64,000 nt of DNA, from contig JAIQFY010000001.1 of NCBI GenBank assembly GCA_020072965.1, positions 62,001 to 126,000 on the forward strand. Direction: 5' to 3'. The stretch is from Terriglobia bacterium (GTDB taxonomy: Bacteria; Acidobacteriota; Terriglobia; JAIQFV01). Made by a program: the position numbers and the translations under genes. Positions 43,324 through 50,037 of this stretch are shown in pieces (within the stretch, counting starts at the first letter, position 1; every line of letters begins with the position of its first letter). Under the pieces are notes generated by a model. It searched no databases, was not told the origin of the DNA, and saw only the letters and a list, made by a program, of their open reading frames with translations.

Positions 43324-44484
43324 CTAGCGTGCGTTGGGTTGACTCGCCGGGGTATACAGAACAGTCTTTCCACCCGCTCCTTCGATCAAATCCACTGCCT
43401 GCACGACGTTTTCGTACTTTCCGTTTGAATCTGCATCCACAAATACAGCCGGGTTCATGCTGCGGCTACTCAACTCTTTCAGGGCCCTCCCTAGATCGGC
43501 CGGAGAAATCTGTTTTGAGTTCAAAAACCAGTGATTGTGTGAATCGATTCGCAGGACCAATGCCTGGGTCCATGGATGAATCATTCCAACACGGTCATTT
43601 TGACTGAGGAGGTGAACCATAAACCCGGTTGGTCTCCACTCCTGCCAGCAAATTACTGCCATGAATGATATGGCCGCCACGAAATACGTCAGAGCAAAGA
43701 CAAGCCCGAAGGTGTGGAACTTCGCGAAAAGCCTTTTCCTGGGGAACACACTCCGTTGAAATGTGCTCTCTCCCCAAAGGGTCATCCTAAGCCGCCCGCG
43801 TCCCCTGAACTCTGCGACTTCTCTATATGTTATTGCTGCGTGAGGCGTCGTAGCGATCGCTTCGTAGGCTTTCGTTTGGCGTCTTTCAGTCGCCTGGTTG
43901 ACCAACGAATGGATGAGCCACGCGGCACCAAAAATGAAGAAAAAGAGTTCATAAAATGTGGGGACACGCGACCGTTCATACTCTTGATAGGCTCCTCCGC
44001 CTTCAACAATCTCAAGCCGGGGGTGACCGGCATTGAGACGACTGCCGTCGCCAAGGACGTCGATGTCCAAAACATAGTGTTCACCCTTCCCAGCCCAGAA
44101 GGCACCTAAGAGACGGCCCATCGTCTCGCTGCCTCGGAGCTTTCCTTCGCCCTTATCACCACTCCCTCGAGCTACGACCTGTCCCGCCCTGGACAACGTC
44201 CAATTCGCACGAAGAATGGAGGGAGTGTCCTTGCAATTGAGCAATCCCAGCATGCAGGGAAGCTGCTCAAAATCGAATCTGCGTTCGACCTCGAGTAGAA
44301 TGTCATAGGAACTCTCCAAATTGATCTTGAACTCATTCGTTTTGATGTGCCCCGGTGACAGGGAGATGGAAATATCGAGGGGGACCCAGGTTCGAGTTTC
44401 GTACCAGATCTTCCATCCAATATGAGAACCTGCTGCAAGAACAAGTAAGATGATGCCGATGCGGCCTGTCATTGATAAGCGCAT
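43324..44484 (-). CDS. Three-helix membrane protein with C-terminal ExbD-like periplasmic domain
   Basis: 386 residues. Helix 1 at about residues 8-27 (IGIILLVLAAGSHIGWKIW), then about 150 residues of soluble domain, helix 2 near 180-200 (FYELFFFIFGAAWLIHSLV), a strongly basic loop, helix 3 near 260-282 (FGLVFALTYFVAAISFMAV), then about 100 residues. The last part (LVLRIDSHNHWFLNSKQISP ... NPAVFVDADSNGKYENVVQA) follows the ExbD/TolR periplasmic domain pattern of the neighbouring ExbD. Basic residues between helices 2 and 3 put that loop in the cytoplasm and the ExbD-like end in the periplasm, consistent with ExbD topology. No known family recognised for the first 300 residues. It may couple to, or decoy, the Exb system. 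Confidence 0.7.
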   Translation of the reverse strand: MRLSMTGRIGIILLVLAAGSHIGWKIWYETRTWVPLDISISLSPGHIKTNEFKINLESSYDILLEVERRFDFEQLPCMLGLLNCKDTPSILRANWTLSRAGQVVARGSGDKGEGKLRGSETMGRLLGAFWAGKGEHYVLDIDVLGDGSRLNAGHPRLEIVEGGGAYQEYERSRVPTFYELFFFIFGAAWLIHSLVNQATERRQTKAYEAIATTPHAAITYREVAEFRGRGRLRMTLWGESTFQRSVFPRKRLFAKFHTFGLVFALTYFVAAISFMAVICWQEWRPTGFMVHLLSQNDRVGMIHPWTQALVLRIDSHNHWFLNSKQISPADLGRALKELSSRSMNPAVFVDADSNGKYENVVQAVDLIEGAGGKTVLYTPASQPNAR

Positions 44485-44703
44485 GAGAGTAATGGGAGCG
44501 GAGTCTTAAAATTCAACCGGATGGATTCTCAGGTTGTTCATTCTGGTGACCTGTCACGTGCCTGTCCATATCCCAGAAGGAGCATTCTGTGCCATCTAAC
44601 TCCAAAATTCACTCGGCCATGGAGTCCTTTGACCTTGCCTGTTGACCTCCTGCCGACACAGATGCTGAACCAAGTCCTTTTTTATCACAAAAAGATGGAC
44701 AAG

Positions 44704-45177
44704 CTATCGTCCTGTTGATGGCTGGGAAACGGTGGTCGCTCCACCCTGGACCATTTTCCTCTCGGTGATCAAGCCCAACGTATCAACGCCGATGGTGCGG
44801 ACTACGTCGACCACGGCTGCAATATCCCCGTATTTGGCGCGACGATCGCATTTGACAAAGACCGTCTTGTCGCCCATCTTGCGTTTCAGCAGATCGCGCA
44901 CCTTGTCAGCAATCTGATCGCGTTTGACCTCGTAGGCCCCTATGAAGAGGCGACCGTCACGAGAGATGGAGATCGTAATCGCATCGTCCCGAGCGGCGTC
45001 CTTCAATTCATGTGGATTCTTGGCTATCGGCAAATCGATCCAAATGCCCCTAGACAACATGGGTGTAATCACCAAGAAAATGATCAACAGCACGAGCATG
45101 ACGTCAGCCAGAGGAGTGACATTGATGTCACTCTTGACATCGCTCTGTCGCGTGGCTTCCTCAGATAAGGAGATCAT
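44704..45177 (-). CDS. exbD: ExbD/TolR-family energy-transducing protein
   Basis: 157 residues. Short cytoplasmic N-terminus, a single helix with the essential aspartate (TPLADVMLVLLIIFLVITPM), and a periplasmic domain (ITISISRDGRLFIGAYEVKR ... VVDVVRTIGVDTLGLITERK). ExbD works with the ExbB/TolQ proton channel to power TonB or TolA. Here only a 3' fragment of exbB is left just upstream (45236-45349), so this ExbD must use another ExbB or be an orphan. Confidence 0.9.
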   Translation of the reverse strand: MISLSEEATRQSDVKSDINVTPLADVMLVLLIIFLVITPMLSRGIWIDLPIAKNPHELKDAARDDAITISISRDGRLFIGAYEVKRDQIADKVRDLLKRKMGDKTVFVKCDRRAKYGDIAAVVDVVRTIGVDTLGLITERKMVQGGATTVSQPSTGR

Positions 45178-45235
45178 GGCTCATTACCTCGTGCACCCCA
45201 GAATTGGTGTGATCGGACCTGGGACACCCAGCCGC

Positions 45236-45349
45236 TTAATGTTTGCCGTCGCGACGCCTCAAGAAGAAGTCCACCAATTCCGAAGAGGAGTTGTCCATCT
45301 CGACGGCGAAAGGTTCCACCTTCGCAAGTACTTGTGCTAACGCTGCCGT
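45236..45349 (-). pseudogene. Probable exbB/tolQ remnant (C-terminal 37 codons)
   Basis: An open stretch of 37 codons after an in-frame stop, with no start codon of its own, reads AKVEPFAVEMDNSSSELVDF then FLRRRDGKH and a stop. I read this as the C-terminal tail typical of ExbB/TolQ/MotA-type proteins, and it sits 58 bases before exbD, where exbB normally ends. The rest of the gene is absent; an unrelated membrane protein gene begins upstream. The match is by recollection of the family, not by alignment. Confidence 0.5.
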
Positions 45350-45362
45350 TCACTTAGTATTC

Positions 45363-46019
45363 TTACACCGATACAAGGTTAGTCGCTGCTCCGTGCCTTC
45401 CTCCGTATATGTAGAAGGCCCATGCGAGGCTGGAGCAGAGGCCTGCAAGCCAAGCAACCGGGTCGCCAACGCCAAACCAAAACGGGTAAACTCCGAACTC
45501 CCGAGACCAAAAGACATAGTGCGCTCCGAGAATCACTCCGCCGCCCCATGATGGAATCGGCCATCTGTGATACAAGTACCAAAATGCACAAAAGAGAATC
45601 AAGGCGAGGTCGAGGACTTGCATAATTTCCAACGGATTCAGTCCATACCGCCACCACCAAGACGGATGCCCCCACAAATGCATCACAGGCAACGCGACTA
45701 GCGCCGCGATTCCACTCGCAGAATAAAGAATCTCTTTGGTCAGCCGGACATGCGAGGACAGACGCAAGATCGCCCAGATGCAGAGTGCCAGCAGGATTCC
45801 GAATATGAAAGAAACGAAATGTGCCGTTGCGAGATCACTCTGTCTCAAATGCACAGAAATGTTTATGGAGCCGTTCATTCGAAAGAGCCATGAGACCACA
45901 GAATCCGGCCCCTTCCAAAACACTGCGATAATGATGAGGAACCCACTGTTCAACGAGAAGAGAATCTCGTGAACGTGTTGGCTGCAGGTAATGCCTCGGG
46001 GTGGGCTATGGTCCGTCAT
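45363..46019 (-). CDS. Multi-helix membrane protein, unknown
   Basis: 218 residues with about five or six hydrophobic helices (NSGFLIIIAVFWKG, FVSFIFGILLALCIWAIL, LYSASGIAALVALPVMHLWG, VLDLALILFCAFWYLYH, WLAGLCSSLAWAFYIYGG). Rich in Trp and Tyr at helix ends. No motif of a known transporter or enzyme seen. It ends 14 bases before the exbB remnant, so its arrival may be tied to the loss of exbB. Start at 46019 is the first ATG of the open frame; its ribosome-binding site is weak. Confidence 0.6.
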   Translation of the reverse strand: MTDHSPPRGITCSQHVHEILFSLNSGFLIIIAVFWKGPDSVVSWLFRMNGSINISVHLRQSDLATAHFVSFIFGILLALCIWAILRLSSHVRLTKEILYSASGIAALVALPVMHLWGHPSWWWRYGLNPLEIMQVLDLALILFCAFWYLYHRWPIPSWGGGVILGAHYVFWSREFGVYPFWFGVGDPVAWLAGLCSSLAWAFYIYGGRHGAATNLVSV

Positions 46020-46460
46020 GCTGTATCCCCCTCCTCATAGGCTCCTCGAAATACCGTGCGCTGAAGGGCTTGAGCTATTAGACACCGCCGCCTATCTTTC
46101 GGTTTCTAAAATCATGGGGATGGGGCGCATTACAACGGGATAATTACAACGGAAAACCGGAAAACTGGGGCCAGCCACCCATTCCCCGGTGTTCCATAGT
46201 AGCGCCTTATTTCCCCCAACAATCCTCCCCATTGAGGGCCTTGTCCGCACAGGGCTGCCCTTTCAGGGTAGGTCAAAGACTATCAAGAGCTTTTCGTCCT
46301 GGGGCGTTGCCCCAGGCTGTTGAAGGCTCCCCTTTCAGGGGATGAAACGCTGCATTGTCTGTTCTGATTCGCTGACGAACACGGGTTCCCGATGGGGCCA
46401 TCACCTATTCCCACGTAGGGCTAAGTCGAAACACATTTTAGCTTTTATCACTCACTCTTG
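46020..46460. other. Gene-free gap with palindromic repeats
   Basis: About 440 bases upstream of the Fe-S carrier promoter. It holds the palindromic motif block listed at 46250-46345; outside it nothing is recognisable. Confidence 0.5.
46250..46345. repeat. Palindromic motif block
   Basis: Contains AGGGCTGCCCTTTCAGGG-type and CCTGGGGCGTTGCCCCAGG (46299-46317) palindromes and GGCTCCCCTTTCAGGGGATG. The last two are joined by CTGTTGAAG. I recall similar GCGTTGCCCCAGGCTGTTGA strings as dispersed repeats in several phyla; this is not verified here. Confidence 0.6.
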
Positions 46461-46489
46461 TTGACAAATCGCGACGTGAACGTTAATAT
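46461..46489 (+). promoter_or_regulatory. Near-consensus sigma-70 promoter of the Fe-S carrier gene
   Basis: Perfect TTGACA (46461-46466), a 17-base spacer, then TAATAT (46484-46489). Leader of about 85 bases to the ATG at 46581, which has GAAGGAG upstream. One of the strongest promoter matches in the window. Confidence 0.85.
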
Positions 46490-46580
46490 TTGCGTTTGAC
46501 TCGGCAATCAAAACTCTAAGCAATGAAATCTCTCCCTGTCGCGAGGGAGTTCAATAATTTATCGAAGGAGAATAATTTCA

Positions 46581-46928
46581 ATGGAAAATACAACCGCCGC
46601 ACAAGCACTCTTGCTGACACCGATGGCTGTCACCAAGGTCAAGGAAATCATGGCGAAACAGCCCGAACAGTTCGAGGGCTTGCGCATTGCCGTCGTCGGC
46701 GGCGGATGCTCAGGTTTTCAGTATCACATGGGCTTTGAAAAGACTGCGGGCCTCAACGACCAGGTCCTGGAATTTGATGGCTTGAAGGTCATCGTCGACA
46801 ACAACAGCTTGAACTACATCAAGGGCTGCGAAGTGGACTATGTCGAAGGCATGCAGGGAACCGGATTCAAGTTTAATAACCCCAATGCCACGTCCACGTG
46901 CGGTTGCGGCGAATCGTTCAAGGCGTAA
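46581..46928 (+). CDS. A-type iron-sulfur cluster carrier (IscA/ErpA/HesB family)
   Basis: 115 residues. Delivers Fe-S clusters to apo-enzymes. The three invariant cysteines are present: Cys43 in GGGCSGFQY and Cys107/Cys109 in TSTCGCGESF. The length matches ErpA or IscA, and which subtype cannot be decided. No isc or suf genes are adjacent; it is a stand-alone gene with a strong promoter. It could serve the Fe-S enzymes of the region (activase pair, molybdenum hydroxylases), but that is only an inference. Confidence 0.93.
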   Translation: MENTTAAQALLLTPMAVTKVKEIMAKQPEQFEGLRIAVVGGGCSGFQYHMGFEKTAGLNDQVLEFDGLKVIVDNNSLNYIKGCEVDYVEGMQGTGFKFNNPNATSTCGCGESFKA

Positions 46929-46951
46929 ACCCACCCAGTTAATAACTTCCT

Positions 46952-46991
46952 TTGCGGCTGAAGAATTGGAATGTTTATTCTTCAGCCGCAA
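46952..46991 (+). terminator. Long hairpin after the Fe-S carrier gene
   Basis: Perfect 15-bp stem TTGCGGCTGAAGAAT / ATTCTTCAGCCGCAA with a ten-base loop, 23 bases after the stop codon. The following T-richness is modest (tgcccttccttttcc), so termination is likely but not textbook. Confidence 0.7.
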
Positions 46992-47320
46992 TGCCCTTCC
47001 TTTTCCTGATTCAATCCCCCGTCCCTTCGTCGACTCAAGCGGTTAAATCGCGTGCGCATCCTGTTGGCAGGCATACTGACCAGATACCAGGCTGGGGGCA
47101 ATACTGTTCAGTTAACGAAATCAGGGCCGTAACTCCCCATTCGATTGGGCAGTTATTAATACGAAACGCTGCTTAAGTGAACCGTATCGGTGCTAGGGGG
47201 GATTTGTCTGGGAATTTGATGCGTCTAACCCGTAGGGGGGTCCGTCGCGGGGGACCATGCGCCCCACGCATTAAGGAATGCGATGCATGCCGGGGGCACA
47301 CGGCTATGTGCCCCTACGAA
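46992..47320. other. Intergenic with repeat R copy 2, no gene
   Basis: About 330 bases between the hairpin and the end of xdhC. Apart from repeat R (47232-47317), which abuts the xdhC stop, nothing is recognised. Confidence 0.5.
47232..47317. repeat. Inverted-repeat element R, copy 2
   Basis: 86 bases, opposite orientation to copy 1 at 42149-42235. Shared landmarks: GTAGGGG end, GTCCG-CGG-GGAC palindrome, ATGCGCCCC, a CGCATT block, then GGGGGCACACGGC-TGTGCCCCTAC. It ends four bases before the xdhC stop codon. Confidence 0.85.
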
Positions 47321-48157
47321 CTAGAGCTTCTGCCCTGCGTGGGATTTGTATTTCAGTTGGTCGGAGAGTTTGGCGCCCTCCGGCAGGGTGGCGCGGCGGC
47401 GGACCGCGATGATCTCTGAAACAAAAGACACGGCAATTTCCTCAGCCGTCACGGCGCCAATATCGAGCCCGATCGGGGCAGTGACTTTCTTGAATAACTC
47501 CGGATCAAACCCTTCTTCTTCAAGCCTCTCGTAAAGTGTCCTTATCTTCCGTTTGCTCCCGATCAGCCCGATGTATCGAGCGGGGGTTTGGATCGCCCAG
47601 CGAAGCACATTCAGATCCTCCTTGTGGCCCCGGGTGACGATCACCACATAGGAGGACTCATTGGCCTGGACGCGGGTGAAGGCGTTCTCGAAGTAGTCGG
47701 CGATTACCTCCGCCGCCTCGGGAAATCTTTTCTGACTGGCGTAATCAGGGCGGTCATCGACCACGACTGTCTGAAAGCCGGCCAGGGTGGCCACCTTGGA
47801 GATGGCCCGAGAGACATGGCCGGCGCCAAAAATGAAAAGGGTCGGGGGTGGAAGAATCGGCTCCACAAAAACCTCCAGGGTTCCGCCGCAAACAAGCCCG
47901 CTATGGTCGACGTCATCATCCGTCAGGTCGAAAGAAAGCATGCGCGATTTCTCCTCTCGGATGGCCTTCTGAGCTGCTAGCACCACTTCGGCCTCGACGC
48001 AGCCGCCCCCAATGGAGCCGAGGATGGAACCATCCTCGCGCACCAGGATCTTCGCGGCCTCGTAACTGGGAATTGAACCCCGAACGCGGACGATCGTCGC
48101 CAATGCAGCCTGCTTGCCGCTCCTGCGGATTTTTGAAATCTCTTCGTAGATATCCAT
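47321..48157 (-). CDS. XdhC/CoxI-family molybdenum-enzyme maturation factor
   Basis: 278 residues. The N-terminal XdhC domain has LATIVRVRGSIPSYEAAKIL and GSIGGGCVEAEVV, including the GGGC cysteine. A Rossmann domain follows (PTLFIFGAGHVSRAISKVAT), then GLIGSKRKIRTLYERLEEEG and APIGLDIGAVTAEEIAVSFV, all typical. XdhC proteins bind molybdopterin cofactor and help add the terminal sulfur ligand before insertion into xanthine-dehydrogenase-type hydroxylases. Third gene of a mocA-yqeB-xdhC row on the minus strand; no hydroxylase gene is in the window. Confidence 0.92.
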   Translation of the reverse strand: MDIYEEISKIRRSGKQAALATIVRVRGSIPSYEAAKILVREDGSILGSIGGGCVEAEVVLAAQKAIREEKSRMLSFDLTDDDVDHSGLVCGGTLEVFVEPILPPPTLFIFGAGHVSRAISKVATLAGFQTVVVDDRPDYASQKRFPEAAEVIADYFENAFTRVQANESSYVVIVTRGHKEDLNVLRWAIQTPARYIGLIGSKRKIRTLYERLEEEGFDPELFKKVTAPIGLDIGAVTAEEIAVSFVSEIIAVRRRATLPEGAKLSDQLKYKSHAGQKL

Positions 48158-48197
48158 AAATGCTATTCAATCCCAGCAGGAATTAGGGTTCTTATTT

Positions 48198-48309
48198 TAT
48201 TAGGAAGCCAGGAAACCACGAAGTCCAAATACCAATCGAATTATTTATGCCAGCCGCTCACTCTGATTAAATTTGGTTTTAACCCTCTTGGCTTCCTGGC
48301 TTCCTAATA
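48198..48309. mobile_element. MITE-like element, copy 1
   Basis: 112 bases with perfect 15-base terminal inverted repeats TATTAGGAAGCCAGG / CCTGGCTTCCTAATA. If the true repeat is TTAGGAAGCCAGG, both ends are bordered by TA, as expected for a TA target duplication. No coding capacity. Lies between yqeB and xdhC. Confidence 0.8.
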
Positions 48310-48325
48310 GCGCCCCTTTTTAGTT

Positions 48326-49135
48326 TCAGTTGGATGAACTGTTCAAGATTCTCAGCACGGCCTCGAGTACCCCGCCGGCGATGGCGCGGGCCTTATCGGA
48401 AATTAGAAAACAATTCTCCGGGTTGCCCCGAGGGTCGATATCCGCCACTTTCGTGCGGTCCGTCACTGGGGTGCCCTCATGCACCAAACCCCGCAACACG
48501 CCCGTCAGCGTTGCCTTCACCGGGATACCTTTAACAGATCCAATAATATCACCGGCTTTCACGGAGTCGCCAATCTTTTTGGAAGTAAGAAAGACACCCT
48601 GGTGCAATGGATAAACCACCCGGTCATTCGACGCCCCCTGCACTTCAGTGGGGACACCGGTGTTTCCCTCCGCACTTCCCTTTTCGATGACCCGACCAAG
48701 ATGATGGCCGCGATTGGTCTCAATCACGTAATCGGCATTCGAGGGTGCATCAAAGCCAGGACCTAGTCCAATGACATGGACGCCACGCGGGTACTCCCGT
48801 GCCACTGGAGCCTTCAACATCCGGGCATCCACAAGGATGGCCACTGATTGTTGAAGGAGCACTGCCGTCAATTTCAGCTCCGGATCAACGATCACGGGGA
48901 GATGGTTGTGCCCGATCTGATCCTTTGCTTCCTCCAGCGAGGTCACACGATGGCCATCAAGATCTTCAACGCGATGCGAGCCGGTGTAAATCACCTCCGC
49001 GAATGCAACGCCTCGACGAATGGCGAGAGGCGTTCCAATTTCTGTAAGCACAGTCTTGATGCCACACCGCCACAGTTTGTGCGCTACCCCACTCGCCATC
49101 TCCCCTGCTCCCCGGATGAGGATGAAGCCATCCAT
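48326..49135 (-). CDS. yqeB: YqeB/EF2563-type selenium-dependent molybdenum hydroxylase accessory protein
   Basis: 269 residues from the ATG at 49135 (MDGFILIRGAGEMASGVAHK), which matches the family start; the frame extends to 49225 through unrelated sequence. LIRGAGEMASGVAHKLWRCG is a Rossmann-like glycine motif. A C-terminal half with HQGVFLTSKKIGDSVKAGDI resembles a biotinyl/lipoyl-type fold used as an insertion device. The family co-occurs with XdhC-like proteins and molybdenum hydroxylases that carry a labile selenium; its biochemical role is not settled. MITE-like elements flank it on both sides. Confidence 0.85.
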   Translation of the reverse strand: MDGFILIRGAGEMASGVAHKLWRCGIKTVLTEIGTPLAIRRGVAFAEVIYTGSHRVEDLDGHRVTSLEEAKDQIGHNHLPVIVDPELKLTAVLLQQSVAILVDARMLKAPVAREYPRGVHVIGLGPGFDAPSNADYVIETNRGHHLGRVIEKGSAEGNTGVPTEVQGASNDRVVYPLHQGVFLTSKKIGDSVKAGDIIGSVKGIPVKATLTGVLRGLVHEGTPVTDRTKVADIDPRGNPENCFLISDKARAIAGGVLEAVLRILNSSSN

Positions 49136-49191
49136 GTTCGCGTTTTCCTTCCCAATCCCTAACCGGAAAAGCCGGAACCAAGACCATAATC

Positions 49192-49309
49192 TATTAGGAA
49201 GCCAGGGGGCCGGGGGATCGCTCACCTCTGGAAAAACCTCCCTGGCGGGATCAAAAGATTCTGTTCCGATTAAAGGTCTTTAACTTCCTGCGCTCCTGGC
49301 TTCCTAATA
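49192..49309. mobile_element. MITE-like element, copy 2
   Basis: 118 bases with the same perfect 15-base terminal inverted repeats as copy 1 (TATTAGGAAGCCAGG / CCTGGCTTCCTAATA) but a different interior, and again TA at both borders. Lies between mocA and yqeB. Confidence 0.8.
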
Positions 49310-49358
49310 ATGAATTCTCTTTGCCCTCGTCGGCAGAAATTCTGTTGATAAGCGACCC

Positions 49359-49949
49359 CTAATTCCATCGGCTTCGCAGTCTTTCCCAATCTTCAACGCG
49401 ATCGACATCGAGCAGAATGGCATCGTCGTCCATCTCCACCCACTCGATTTGTGAAGGGTGTCCTGTGAGGATTGCCTTACAGCCAACGTCCCCCCGCAAA
49501 GCCTGAACCTCATCCCAGAGAATCCGTGGAATGATGACGGGATTGCCTTGCTGCTCCTTGAAACGGGGGGCCACAATCTGGCCCGGTTTCAATTCCCATC
49601 GGGACGCCAATTGGTCAACGATCCCGGGGTTGACCGCCGGCATGTCCGCATGGGCGATAAGCACCGCCTCGCTTTTGGGGCTACAGGCTTCCAGTCCGCA
49701 CCGGATCGAGCTTGACATTCCGTCCAAAGGAGATGGATTGACCACCTTTTTCACCCGATCCTGGTGGGGAGGTGTTTGCACCAATCGAGACGTTTCCGGG
49801 TTCACCACTACGATCACCTCGTCAATTACACTGGCTTTCAACTGATCGATCGCCCACTCGATCAGCGTCTTTTGATGGATCAACTCTTCCAGCTTTTCAC
49901 GGCCATAGCGGCGTGAAAGGCCTGCAGCTAAAAGCAGGGATGAGATCAC
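49359..49949 (-). CDS. MocA/MobA-like molybdenum-cofactor nucleotidyltransferase
   Basis: 196 residues, GT-A-fold nucleotidyltransferase. The N-terminal LLAAGLSRRYGREKLEEL matches the LAAGxSxRxGxxK nucleotide-binding signature. DEVIVVVNPE and VLIAHADMPAVNPGIVDQL (the acidic metal site) follow. MocA-type enzymes attach CMP to molybdopterin for the xanthine-oxidase family. Position beside yqeB and xdhC supports cytidylyl transfer over MobA-type guanylyl transfer. First gene of the three-gene row. Confidence 0.88.
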   Translation of the reverse strand: MISSLLLAAGLSRRYGREKLEELIHQKTLIEWAIDQLKASVIDEVIVVVNPETSRLVQTPPHQDRVKKVVNPSPLDGMSSSIRCGLEACSPKSEAVLIAHADMPAVNPGIVDQLASRWELKPGQIVAPRFKEQQGNPVIIPRILWDEVQALRGDVGCKAILTGHPSQIEWVEMDDDAILLDVDRVEDWERLRSRWN

Positions 49950-50037
49950 TGGGGCACTTTAAGGAAAGCGTAGGAGGAAGTCAAGATGACGGGAAGTCCA
50001 GCGTGATTGCGATCCCCGCGGCATGGCCGGGAAGGTG

